Part shown: positions 33,735 through 42,040 of the stretch, piece by piece | How the letters are laid out: each line of letters opens with the position of its first letter | Numbering within the stretch: the stretch's first letter is position 1 | Source: Celeribacter baekdonensis | GTDB taxonomy: Bacteria > Pseudomonadota > Alphaproteobacteria > Rhodobacterales > Rhodobacteraceae | Reading direction: 5' to 3' | DNA: 64,000 nucleotides | Assembly (NCBI RefSeq): GCF_900102315.1 | Contig: NZ_FNBL01000001.1 | Location: 509,841-573,840 of the forward strand | Notes under the pieces: generated by a model | The model's database searches: none | Told to the model about the DNA's origin: nothing | What the model saw: only the letters and a program-made list of their open reading frames with translations | Made by a program: the position numbers and the translations under genes

Positions 33735-34241
33735 ATGAAAACCCTTATTTTCGCCGCTATAACAGCCACTTGTGCACTCACAACCCCGATCTTTGCTCAG
33801 GACAGCGACGACGCGTTTGTCACCTTCAAAGTGCTCAAACCCGAGATCGCCCAAACCGCCGCCATGGCCGCGATGCAAAGCTGTCGCGAGGCGGGCTATC
33901 AGGTCGGTGTCATGGTCGTGGACCGGTTTGGCATTCCTCAGGTCTATCTGCGTGACCGCTATGCCGGGCTACATGTGTTTGAAACTGCGCGGCGCAAGGC
34001 CTGGACCGCCGTGTCTTTTCGCACCGATACGATGTCTTTGAGCGACCTTACAGAACCCGGCCAAATGATGGCCGGGATTCGCGAGTTGACAGAACCCCTT
34101 GCCTTAGGCGGAGGTCTTGTGATTGAAGCAGCAGGCTCTATAGTGGGCGGCATCGGCGTTTCTGGTGCCCCCGGCCCGGATATCGACGCAGAGTGTGCCC
34201 AAGCGGGCATTGACGCGATTATGGATGAAATCGCCTTCTAA
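33735..34241 (+). CDS. Exported GlcG/HbpS-family (DUF336) heme-binding protein
   Basis: The 168-residue protein has a signal peptide (ending IFA-Q) and the DUF336 fold: AAMQSCREAGYQVGVMVVDRFG, then the Gly-rich GGGLVIEAAGSIVGGIGVSGAPG and a final helix. Relatives such as HbpS bind heme and sense redox stress outside the cytoplasm. It sits between soxS and soxR with a GGGAGGAG site, so coexpression with sulfur oxidation is likely. The ligand is not proven by sequence. Confidence 0.85.
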   Translation: MKTLIFAAITATCALTTPIFAQDSDDAFVTFKVLKPEIAQTAAMAAMQSCREAGYQVGVMVVDRFGIPQVYLRDRYAGLHVFETARRKAWTAVSFRTDTMSLSDLTEPGQMMAGIRELTEPLALGGGLVIEAAGSIVGGIGVSGAPGPDIDAECAQAGIDAIMDEIAF

Positions 34242-34253
34242 AGGACAAAAGGG

Positions 34254-34625
34254 GTGGACACAGTGAATTCGCCTTTGCCGGTAATTTCTGAGACCATGTC
34301 GGACCACGACATGGACGTCATGATGGCCTCCGCCTGTGACGCGTCTCAGCTTTTGAAAGCGCTCTCGCATGAAGGTCGCCTGATGATCCTCTGTCATCTG
34401 GTCACGGGCGAGAAATCCGTCACCGAGTTGGAAGACCTCTTGTCCGCCCGCCAAGCCGCCGTGAGCCAACAACTTGCCCGGCTGCGTCTCGAAGGTCTGG
34501 TCACGCCCCGGCGCGACGGCAAAGCGATTTACTATTCCTTGACGGATGATCGCCCCAAACGCATCCTTGAAGTCATCTACGACATGTTCTGTTCGGTGGA
34601 TGGCGGGAAAATGAAGCGCGGCTAA
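34254..34625 (+). CDS. soxR: SoxR, ArsR-family persulfide-responsive repressor
   Basis: The 123-residue protein is a winged-helix ArsR regulator with recognition helix SARQAAVSQQLARLRLEG. Cys47 (in LMILCHLV) and Cys113 (in IYDMFCSVD) are 66 residues apart, the same spacing as the sensing pair of SqrR (Cys41/Cys107) that forms tetrasulfide bridges with sulfane sulfur. It is expected to repress soxX and soxV/soxS promoters until persulfide appears. GTG at 34254 is used, with AAAGGA upstream; the ATG at 34296 would shorten the N-terminus. Confidence 0.92.
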   Translation: MDTVNSPLPVISETMSDHDMDVMMASACDASQLLKALSHEGRLMILCHLVTGEKSVTELEDLLSARQAAVSQQLARLRLEGLVTPRRDGKAIYYSLTDDRPKRILEVIYDMFCSVDGGKMKRG

Positions 34626-34661
34626 AGCCCCCTTCACGCTCCCGGTAGGGAGGGAGACCCC

Positions 34662-35714
34662 ATGTTTGATCTATTAGACCCGGGGCTGCTTGCAGCTCTG
34701 ATTGGTGGAGTCGGCGGCCTTGTCTTGGGGCTGGCCGCGCGTTTGGGGCGATTTTGCTCCATGGGCGCCATCGAAGACGCCCTGTACCAAGGCTCCGATC
34801 TGCGTGCCCGGCAATGGGGCGTGGCGCTTGGTGTGGCCTTGATTGGCACCTTCACCCTCATCGGTTTCGGCCTGTTCGATCCCGCCATGTCGCCCTATTT
34901 GGCCCTTAAATGGTATCCCATGGCCTCGATCACCGGCGGCTTGATGTTTGGCTATGGCATGGCGCTGGCGGGCAATTGCGGCTTTGGCGCATTGGCGCGT
35001 TTGGGCGGTGGCGATCTGCGCAATTTCGTCATTGTTTTGGTCATGGGGCTGGCGACATATGTCACGCTCAACGGCCCACTGGCCGAATTGCGCGTCACCC
35101 TGTTTCCGCCCCGCCCGGCCTCCGCCCTGCCCGGCTTTGCCCAGGCGGTTTCAGCGACGCTTGGCCTGCCAACCGTGGCCACCGGGATTGTCGCAGGTCT
35201 TGCCATCCTCACCCTCGCCCTCTCCTCTCGTGCCTTTCGCGCACAGCGGCGCTTGATCCTCTGGGGAAGCGCCGTGGGTCTGGCCATCGTCTCCGGTTGG
35301 GCCGGGACAAGCTGGCTCTCTTTGGCCACATTCGAGGCCGAACCCGTTGCCTCCCACACCTTCGCCGCCCCCATCGGTGACACGTTGTTTTACCTGATGA
35401 CCTCGTCTGCCTCATCGCCCGGCTTTGGCGTGGGCTCGGTCATCGGTGTGCTTTTGGGCGCGGCCATCGGTTCGCTGATCAAAGGCCAGTTCCGCTGGGA
35501 AGCCTGCGAAGACCCGCGCGAATTGAAACGCCAGATCGGCGGCGCGGCTTTGATGGGCGTCGGCGCTGTGGTCGGCTTTGGCTGCACCGTCGGCCAAGGC
35601 CTTTCGGCCTTTTCCGTCCTGGCCTTCTCCGCCCCCGTGACCATCATCGCCATCATCATCGGCGCTGCCATCGGGTTGCGGCAATTGATCTATGGGTTTG
35701 CGTTTAGCCGCTGA
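34662..35714 (+). CDS. soxT: SoxT-like YeeE/YedE sulfur-compound transporter
   Basis: The 350-residue membrane protein has about nine to ten helices and two YeeE repeats with conserved cysteines in GRFCSMG, AGNCGFGAL and GFGCTVGQG, as in TsuA thiosulfate uptake proteins. In sox clusters this protein is called SoxT and brings sulfur compounds or signals into the cell. A GGGAGGGAGA site precedes the ATG. Gene follows soxR by 36 bases. It closes the sulfur island. Confidence 0.88.
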   Translation: MFDLLDPGLLAALIGGVGGLVLGLAARLGRFCSMGAIEDALYQGSDLRARQWGVALGVALIGTFTLIGFGLFDPAMSPYLALKWYPMASITGGLMFGYGMALAGNCGFGALARLGGGDLRNFVIVLVMGLATYVTLNGPLAELRVTLFPPRPASALPGFAQAVSATLGLPTVATGIVAGLAILTLALSSRAFRAQRRLILWGSAVGLAIVSGWAGTSWLSLATFEAEPVASHTFAAPIGDTLFYLMTSSASSPGFGVGSVIGVLLGAAIGSLIKGQFRWEACEDPRELKRQIGGAALMGVGAVVGFGCTVGQGLSAFSVLAFSAPVTIIAIIIGAAIGLRQLIYGFAFSR

Positions 35715-35738
35715 GACGGCCCGGGCGCTCGTCGCGGT

Positions 35739-35764
35739 CTATGCGGAGGTTCGAGGTGTGGGAC
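35739..35764. repeat. Degenerate intergenic repeat, copy 1
   Basis: CTATGCGGAGGTTCGAG at 35739-35755 recurs with one change at 36633-36649, each time ahead of an orphan gene and followed by a GCGGAC-like end. It looks like a short dispersed intergenic element. Confidence 0.45.
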
Positions 35765-35838
35765 GAAACCGCCGTTGACGGTTCGCGAGGAAGGCTGCCA
35801 AACTGCCTCTCGTTTCTACCTCTCGAAAGATTTCATTT

Positions 35839-36480
35839 ATGCTTACAAAACAACTCTTTTCGTTGCTGAAGACAAATCCAATACTCCATCCGACTGTTGT
35901 TCGCCAGATCACAGTATCTAATGGCACAATTACTATGGACCTGACTGGATTTCCATGGTGGCTTCCATCCGGAGACGCCAATTCAAAGGACACCATGTCG
36001 GCAACGATCGAATTCACGTCTGTATCCAGAGCGAATCTGACGGGACACTGCTTAAATCGCGATGTTTTTTGCGAAGATCTTGACACATTTGAAATATTTC
36101 AACTGGATCAAGTGTCTTGGAATAAAGGGAATATTTCTAGCGTATTCTGTTCGGAGCCAGTGCGCGACCCCATCTCAGTCTTCGCAGCCCTTGAAGGTTT
36201 TTTGATGGAGAGCGGATGTCCCTTTGATTGTTCGGAATTTTTCAATTGCGGCGAAACGATCAATGGTTTCGTTGATCTGACCAAGTCTGCCTCTTTCGAA
36301 ATTGCAAAAGGGCCAAGCGCAATATGTGACGTGGTCTCCGAAGCTCTTGCGCAGCAAGGAGTGCGGCATACAACCACGAGATCAGAAAACAGATTTGCAA
36401 CTGGATATATGATCCAATGGTGGGACGGATATTTTATCTGCGAAAGCGCAAATTTCAGCTATCATAACGACACGCACTGA
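35839..36480 (+). CDS. Orphan protein of the variable islet, 213 residues
   Basis: No family is recognised. The protein has no signal peptide or membrane helix. It is rich in aromatic residues and has eight cysteines, some in FCEDL, GCPFDCSEFFNCG. Base composition is much more AT-rich than the neighbours, and codon use differs, which suggests transfer. The ribosome binding site is weak (GAAAGA). It is followed by a decayed copy of the glycerate kinase 3' end. An orphan effector or immunity-like protein is possible but unsupported. Confidence 0.6.
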   Translation: MLTKQLFSLLKTNPILHPTVVRQITVSNGTITMDLTGFPWWLPSGDANSKDTMSATIEFTSVSRANLTGHCLNRDVFCEDLDTFEIFQLDQVSWNKGNISSVFCSEPVRDPISVFAALEGFLMESGCPFDCSEFFNCGETINGFVDLTKSASFEIAKGPSAICDVVSEALAQQGVRHTTTRSENRFATGYMIQWWDGYFICESANFSYHNDTH

Positions 36481-36574
36481 CTGATTGCGCTGGTCTCAAA
36501 CCGGACTTTCACAGCACATCACAGACCAGTCGATGATCCCTATTCACATGCCCCCAAGTCAGAGGAACGCTCAG

Positions 36575-36625
36575 CCCCCCTCACCCCGGATCAACACCTG
36601 AAGGTCGGCCACATTCGTCCCGGTC
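36575..36625. repeat. Displaced copy of the glycerate kinase 3' end
   Basis: This stretch repeats 37105-37155, the last codons and stop of the glycerate kinase gene: 38 bases are identical (36588-36625) and the flank differs by one-base gaps, one of which destroys the stop codon in frame. It continues as weaker similarity to about 36645. Confidence 0.85.
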
Positions 36626-36666
36626 AGCGCGCCTATGCGAAGGTTCGAGTGCGGACTTCGCTGCCT

Positions 36667-37035
36667 TTAATGCGTCTCGTCTTTTATCTGATCGACGCGG
36701 GTTGCATAAGTTGCATAGCGCCCCGGGAACAACTCTTCATAGAGAGGAAAGCCAATACCTAACGCATCAACCCAAAGGTCCCGCTCACCATCAAACTCGC
36801 ACGCAAACAGTACGACATCCAAACATTCGATTTGAGCACCTTCATGGTCGAAAACGGTCAACCCGACCCAACGCTTTAGCGCAGGATCATTGTCTTGCTC
36901 CGGTGAAACCCTCGCTAGAAACTCTGAAAACCCTTCGCATGGCATGAAGCGGCCTTCTGCGCACCCCATGGCCGGATCGCCTTCTTCTAATGCAGAACGA
37001 CCAATAAGCTTACCATCAAAGAAAATATGAAACAT
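36667..37035 (-). CDS. Orphan protein of the variable islet, 122 residues
   Basis: The protein reads MFHIFFDGKLIGRSALEEGDP and is acidic overall, with no membrane helix, signal or known domain. Its gene lies between two direct copies of the glycerate kinase 3' end. A recognisable ribosome binding site is missing. Acidic, small single-domain proteins in such islets are often immunity factors, but that is only a guess here. The frame is intact and codon-like. Confidence 0.55.
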   Translation of the reverse strand: MFHIFFDGKLIGRSALEEGDPAMGCAEGRFMPCEGFSEFLARVSPEQDNDPALKRWVGLTVFDHEGAQIECLDVVLFACEFDGERDLWVDALGIGFPLYEELFPGRYATYATRVDQIKDETH

Positions 37036-37104
37036 AGCTGAACCCGAATTGCTTGATTGCGACTAATCAACTTAGGGCCGTTGACTGCAAACGGGGCTTG
37101 GACG

Positions 37105-37155
37105 CCCCCTCACCCCCGGATCAACACCTGAAGGTCGGCCACATTCGTCCCGGTC
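37105..37155. repeat. Original 3' end of glycerate kinase, repeat partner
   Basis: Partner of the copy at 36575-36625; the pair bounds a segment of about 530 bases holding the 122-residue orphan gene. Confidence 0.85.
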
Positions 37156-38339
37156 GCGCCGATTTGCAACAAATCCCCTGCGGCCTCTAGCCCATGATAA
37201 CTGTCATTGCGGGCCAGAACATCTTGCGGATCAAGCCCAGAGGCGCGCATTCGATCCAGCGTGCCGGGATCGACCATGCCGCCCGCCGCATCTGTTGGAC
37301 CATCGCGCCCATCGGTGCCGCCCGAGAGAAACACATAGTCGCTAAGTCCCTGTTCTTCGGCCAAAACCGCCACACGCAGGGCCAGTTCCTGATTTCGCCC
37401 GCCCATGCCGTCTCCGGTCAATTTCACCGTGGTTTCGCCACCAAACAGGAAAATCCCCGGCTCGATCGCGCTCTCAACAATGGTGCGCGCCGCATCCGCG
37501 ACATCGCCCTCAAGCGGGATCGGAAAGACATGAACCCCATGCGTCGCGCCGCCGCCCGCTTCGCGCGCCATGGCCGCCACCGATATTTTATTCGACCCGA
37601 TCAACGCCACTTCACTCTCGGGCAAAGGCCCAAGATCGGGACGTGGGCGGGCCAGATAATCCGTCACGGCGGCGGGCAATTTGTCCCACAGATCAAGCTC
37701 TTGCAACATCTCAACCGCCTCTTCGCGGGTGCCAATGGGCGAAACCGTCGGCCCCGAGGCAATGGCGCGCAGATCGTCTGACACCACATCGGACAGCAAC
37801 AGCGCCGTCACCTTTGAGGGCGCCGCCGCGCGCAAAAAACCACCGCCTTTGAGCCGCGAAAGCTGTTGGCGCACCAGATTCATCGCCACAATATCCGCAC
37901 CCGAACCCAGCAAAAGCCGATTGACCTCCGCCTTATCCTCAAGCGAGACACCGGGCACGGGGGCGGGCAAAAGCGCCGAGCCGCCGCCCGAAATCAACGC
38001 CAAAACATCGCCCTTGGCATGGGCCAGCGCGTCCTCAATAAAAAGGGCGGCGCGGGCGCCTTCGAAATCGGGCACCGGATGCCCGGCTGCACGCACCACG
38101 GCCCCTTCCAAAGGTTTGGCATTCTCGTAATTGGTCACCACGATCACCCGCGCCGCATTGACTTGCCGCATCGCCGCCTCGGCCATGCTGCGCGCCGCCT
38201 TGCCAACCGCGATGATCAAAGGCGCGTTGAACCTGCGCCCCTTGAGGGCGTCTTCAACGGCATGGGCGGGATCGGCGCTCGCGACACCTGTGAGGAAAAT
38301 CTCGCGGGCTTGCCGGCGCATCTGGTCCAGTTCTGTCAT
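37110..38339 (-). CDS. Glycerate 2-kinase (MOFRL family)
   Basis: The 409-residue protein has the GckA/TtuD layout: an N-terminal GckA domain with IAVGKAARSMAEAA and ALISGGGSALL, and a C-terminal MOFRL domain with GGRNQELALRVA and SGGTDGRDGPTDAAGG. It phosphorylates D-glycerate to 2-phosphoglycerate, feeding serine cycle, glyoxylate or tartrate products into glycolysis. Start MTELDQMRRQ gives the family length. Its final codons occur a second time downstream. It is divergent from the selD fusion. Confidence 0.93.
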   Translation of the reverse strand: MTELDQMRRQAREIFLTGVASADPAHAVEDALKGRRFNAPLIIAVGKAARSMAEAAMRQVNAARVIVVTNYENAKPLEGAVVRAAGHPVPDFEGARAALFIEDALAHAKGDVLALISGGGSALLPAPVPGVSLEDKAEVNRLLLGSGADIVAMNLVRQQLSRLKGGGFLRAAAPSKVTALLLSDVVSDDLRAIASGPTVSPIGTREEAVEMLQELDLWDKLPAAVTDYLARPRPDLGPLPESEVALIGSNKISVAAMAREAGGGATHGVHVFPIPLEGDVADAARTIVESAIEPGIFLFGGETTVKLTGDGMGGRNQELALRVAVLAEEQGLSDYVFLSGGTDGRDGPTDAAGGMVDPGTLDRMRASGLDPQDVLARNDSYHGLEAAGDLLQIGATGTNVADLQVLIRG

Positions 38340-38496
38340 GGCTGGGGTCTCTGTTTGGGATTGTCTGTTTGGGAATGTCTGTGCTGCATCTGCATAGGCG
38401 GATGGTGTCACGATCAGACTGCGGCGTCCAGCACCCTTGCCAAGACGCCCGGATCAGACCAGATTCCCCCCAACACAACACAGAACGGACCCCGCC

Positions 38497-40692
38497 ATGC
38501 AAGAGCTTCCCCTCACTCGCGATTTGGTCCTGATTGGTGGCGGCCACACCCATGCGTTGATCCTCAAACGGTGGGGCATGAAGCCCCTGCCCGGTGTGCG
38601 TGTCACGGTGATCAATCCGGGCGCGGTTGCCGCCTATTCCGGCATGTTGCCGGGGTTTGTCGCCGGTCATTATCAACGGCAGGATTTGGAACTTGATCTG
38701 TTGCGCTTGGCCCGGTTTGCCGGGGCGCGGGCGGTTTTGGGGCGCGCCACTGGCATTGATCGCGCGGCCAAGCTGATCCATGTCGAAGGCCGCCCCTCCA
38801 TCGCCTATGATGTCGCCTCCATTGACATCGGCATCACCTCCGCCATGCCCGATCTGCCGGGCTTTGCCGATCATGGCATCGCCGCCAAGCCGCTTGAGGC
38901 CTTCGCCAGCCGGTGGCACACGTTTCGCGCCCGCGCGTTGCGTGGCGAGGTGGTGCCAGAGGTGGCGGTGATCGGCGGCGGGGTGGCCGGCGCAGAATTG
39001 GCCATGGCCATGGCCCATGCCTTGCGCGCGCTCCCTTCGGCCAAAGTCACTCTCATCGACCGCAGCGAGATCCTGTCCGAGTTGCGCCGCAGCACCCGCC
39101 GTGTCCTTTTGGACGCTTTGGCCACAACCGGCGTCGTCCTGCGTCCGCAGTCCGAGGTGGCCGAAATCGGTGCAGAGACGCTCACCCTGGGCGACGGGTC
39201 CACCCTGCCCTCCCGCTTTACCTTGGGGGCGGCGGGTGCGCGGCCTTATGACTGGTTGGCACAGACCGGGCTTGATTTGAGCGACGGTTTCGTCACCGTT
39301 GGCCCGAGCTTGCAAAGCTCCGACCCTATGATCTTAGCAGCGGGCGATTGCGCCCATATGGCCCATGACCCACGTCCCAAAGCCGGGGTGTTCGCCGTGC
39401 GTCAGGCCCCTGTGTTGTTCGACAACCTGCGCGCGCTTTTGTCGGAGCCCACCGAGCGCGCCGATCTGCGCGCCTATCATCCGCAAAACGACTATCTCAA
39501 ACTGATCTCATTGGGGTCCAAATCGGCGCTTGCCGATAAGTCTGGCATCCGTATGTCTGGGCCAATGATGTGGCGGTGGAAAAACCATATTGATCGCGCA
39601 TTCATGTCTAAACTCAAAGACTTATCTCCGATGATCGCAAAACCCTTACCAGACCGCGTGGCCTTGGGGTTGCGCGATGAGGTGGAGGGCAAAAAGCCGA
39701 TGTGCGGCGCTTGCGGTGCCAAGGTCGGGGGCGATATTTTGACCCGCGTTTTGCACGCCTCGGATGGCACAGATCCGCGCCCGGATCGCGGTGACATTTT
39801 GCATTTGCCCGGCGATGACGCCGCGATTTTGACCCATGGCGACACTTGGCAAGTGGCCTCGGTCGATCACCTGCGCGCCTTTGTCTCCGATCCGGTGTTG
39901 ATGACCCGCATCACTGCCACCCATGCGCTGGGTGACATCTGGGCGATGGGGGCAGCACCTCAGGCGGCTTTGACCGCGATCACCCTGCCACCTCTGAGCG
40001 CCGCGTTACAGGAACGCTGGCTCACTGAGATCATGCAGGTGGCGCAGGACATTTTTGCCGCGGAGGGCGCGCAGATCATCGGCGGGCATACATCTATGGG
40101 GGCGGAACTGTCGATGGGCTTCACCGTCACCGGCCTTTTGGACCGTCCGATCACACTCAAAGGTGCGCGTCCGGGCGATCAGATTATTCTGACCAAACCG
40201 ATTGGCACGGGGGTGATGTTGGCGGCGGACATGGCGATGCAGGCCCATGGCCGCGACATGGAACGGGCCTATGCCTCGATGGTGCAAAGCTCGGGCGCCG
40301 CCTCGCGGATTTTGAATGCGGCCCATGCGATGACCGATGTGACGGGATTTGGACTGGCCGGGCATTTGCTTGGCATGTGCCGCGCCTCACATGTTGGCGC
40401 GCATCTGCGGCTCTCGGATGTGCCGCTTTTGCCGGGGGCTTTGGCACTGGCGAAAGCCGGGATGCGCTCGACCATTTTCCCCGCCAACCGCGCCTATGCC
40501 GTGGAGTATCAAGGGCCAGAGACCGCCCGTGCCGATCTGTTGTTTGATCCGCAAACGGCGGGTGGGTTGTTGGCAACCGTGTCGCCGATGCGGGCGGAGA
40601 AAATCCTCAGCGCTTTGCGCGAGGCGGGCTATCCCGCTGCGATCATTGGCGAAATCACGGAAACTGTGGGCATCCTCTCGGTGACGGAGTGA
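38497..40692 (+). CDS. selD: Fusion of FAD-dependent oxidoreductase and selenide, water dikinase SelD
   Basis: The 731-residue protein has two parts. Residues 1 to about 370 form an NDH-2-like flavoprotein with LVLIGGGHTHALILK and VAVIGGGVAGAELAMA dinucleotide motifs. From about residue 400 it is SelD, with catalytic Cys/Lys in MCGACGAKVG and ATP-binding blocks such as GDDAAILTHG, DVTGFGLAGHLLG and FDPQTAGGLL. SelD makes selenophosphate. The active residue is Cys, not Sec. The flavoprotein part may reduce selenium to selenide. mnmH follows, convergent, six bases away, so selenium goes to tRNA. Confidence 0.94.
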   Translation: MQELPLTRDLVLIGGGHTHALILKRWGMKPLPGVRVTVINPGAVAAYSGMLPGFVAGHYQRQDLELDLLRLARFAGARAVLGRATGIDRAAKLIHVEGRPSIAYDVASIDIGITSAMPDLPGFADHGIAAKPLEAFASRWHTFRARALRGEVVPEVAVIGGGVAGAELAMAMAHALRALPSAKVTLIDRSEILSELRRSTRRVLLDALATTGVVLRPQSEVAEIGAETLTLGDGSTLPSRFTLGAAGARPYDWLAQTGLDLSDGFVTVGPSLQSSDPMILAAGDCAHMAHDPRPKAGVFAVRQAPVLFDNLRALLSEPTERADLRAYHPQNDYLKLISLGSKSALADKSGIRMSGPMMWRWKNHIDRAFMSKLKDLSPMIAKPLPDRVALGLRDEVEGKKPMCGACGAKVGGDILTRVLHASDGTDPRPDRGDILHLPGDDAAILTHGDTWQVASVDHLRAFVSDPVLMTRITATHALGDIWAMGAAPQAALTAITLPPLSAALQERWLTEIMQVAQDIFAAEGAQIIGGHTSMGAELSMGFTVTGLLDRPITLKGARPGDQIILTKPIGTGVMLAADMAMQAHGRDMERAYASMVQSSGAASRILNAAHAMTDVTGFGLAGHLLGMCRASHVGAHLRLSDVPLLPGALALAKAGMRSTIFPANRAYAVEYQGPETARADLLFDPQTAGGLLATVSPMRAEKILSALREAGYPAAIIGEITETVGILSVTE

Positions 40693-40698
40693 CCCTGA

Positions 40699-41748
40699 TC
40701 AGAGCGCGTTGAGCCGCGCAACGATCCGCGCGGCAGCCGCCGACCGCGCGGTCTCGCTCATGTCCAAAAGATCAATCTGCGCCAAACTCTCATGGGCATA
40801 GCGCGCCCGAGATTTCTCATATCGCGGGTCGTAATGATGCGCCATCAACGCCTCCGCCAGTTCGACAAATGCCCCGTCCTGCGCCATTGCGCGCCACGCA
40901 TCAATGCGCTCATAGCCCTGCAACGGCACAAGCTGATCCAGGCGCTGATCCATCTGATCGCGATCCGCCACAAGATCGGCATAGGCCGCGGCCAAATACC
41001 CGGCCCGCGCGGCCAGCGTGGCGTTTACCTCGATCCGGGGAGCGGCGCACATGGCGGCCCAAAGCATGGACGGCAGGTTGCGCGCGCCAATGCGCGAGCT
41101 TTCCGCCTCGACCAAGATCGGGCGGCTCGGATCAAGCGCAGCGAGCGCAGTGGCCAGCGCGGTTTCAAAGCCTTTTTGCGAGGGCTGCGCCCCCATCGTG
41201 CCAAAAATAGACCCGCGATGATGAGCCAGAGATTCGAGGTCCAAAACCTGCCCTCCTCGCCTCTCAACCCTTTGAAGAATATCCGTTTTCGCAGTCCCCG
41301 TATTGCCATCCAACAAGACGATCCGGTGCGGTAAGGCATGATCGTACAGCGCCTCCACCACCAGCCTGCGCCAGGTTTTATAGCCGCCCTCCAACACCTC
41401 AACCCGCCAGCCGATCTGTTTTAAAATCGAGGCAAAAGAGTTCGATCTTTGCCCGCCGCGCCAACAATAGACCAGCGGTTGCCAGCCGCCGTCCTTGTCC
41501 GCAAGCGGCCCTTCGATATGGCTGGCGGCATTGCGCGCGACCATGGCAGCACCGAGTTTGCGGGCCAAAAACGGCGACTGTTGTTTGTAAATCGTGCCCA
41601 CTTCGGCGCGTTCAAGGTCATTCAACACGGGTAAATTGATCGCGCCTGGGATGTGATCCTCGGCAAATTCCAAGGGCGCGCGCACGTCGATGACCGTGTC
41701 AAACGGCGTATCCAAGAGTGTCTTGAGACTGGAAAATGGGCTATTCAT
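40699..41748 (-). CDS. mnmH: tRNA 2-selenouridine synthase MnmH
   Basis: Also called SelU. The 349-residue protein has an N-terminal rhodanese domain with active Cys in VYCWRGGQRS (about residue 94) and a P-loop region GNTGTAKT after about residue 145. It changes 2-thiouridine to 2-selenouridine at the wobble base of tRNAs for Lys, Glu and Gln using selenophosphate from SelD. The P-loop reads GTAKT instead of the usual GSGKT, still with the key Lys-Thr. The start MNSPFSSLKTLLD has an AAAGGGGG site. Confidence 0.93.
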   Translation of the reverse strand: MNSPFSSLKTLLDTPFDTVIDVRAPLEFAEDHIPGAINLPVLNDLERAEVGTIYKQQSPFLARKLGAAMVARNAASHIEGPLADKDGGWQPLVYCWRGGQRSNSFASILKQIGWRVEVLEGGYKTWRRLVVEALYDHALPHRIVLLDGNTGTAKTDILQRVERRGGQVLDLESLAHHRGSIFGTMGAQPSQKGFETALATALAALDPSRPILVEAESSRIGARNLPSMLWAAMCAAPRIEVNATLAARAGYLAAAYADLVADRDQMDQRLDQLVPLQGYERIDAWRAMAQDGAFVELAEALMAHHYDPRYEKSRARYAHESLAQIDLLDMSETARSAAAARIVARLNAL

Positions 41749-41929
41749 TCCCCCTTTTAGCGCCAGATCAAGGGCGAGAACAGCGACAAGATCGTGCGGC
41801 GTTTGACCTCTGCCGCATCGCTTGGGGTCAAGTCCGAAATAGAGGCGAAAAAACACACCCCTTTTGTGCAAAAATGCCCCCCAAGCGTTTGACCTCAGAG
41901 GCATTTTACCGCAACCTGAACAGGACGAT

Positions 41930-41950
41930 TTTCCCATGAAATATGGGAAA
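41930..41950. promoter_or_regulatory. Palindrome upstream of frmA
   Basis: TTTCCCAT-GAAAT-ATGGGAAA is an 8-bp inverted repeat with 5-base spacer about 90 bases before the frmA ATG, in the divergent mnmH-frmA gap. It is an operator candidate for formaldehyde control. Confidence 0.45.
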
Positions 41951-42040
41951 TCTGCTGTTTTTCGATGTGCGGGGCAGGCCTCGCTCATCGTGCCCTTGTG
42001 ACATAACGCGATAGATACATTCGCACCGGGAGGAGACCCC

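Noticed and set aside
35739-35764. tRNA-like GGTTCGAG motif
   Set aside because: The T-arm-like GGTTCGAG stands alone, without acceptor or anticodon stems. No tRNA was found in the window.
39690-39725. Possible selenocysteine in SelD
   Set aside because: The catalytic position reads Cys (MCGACGAK).
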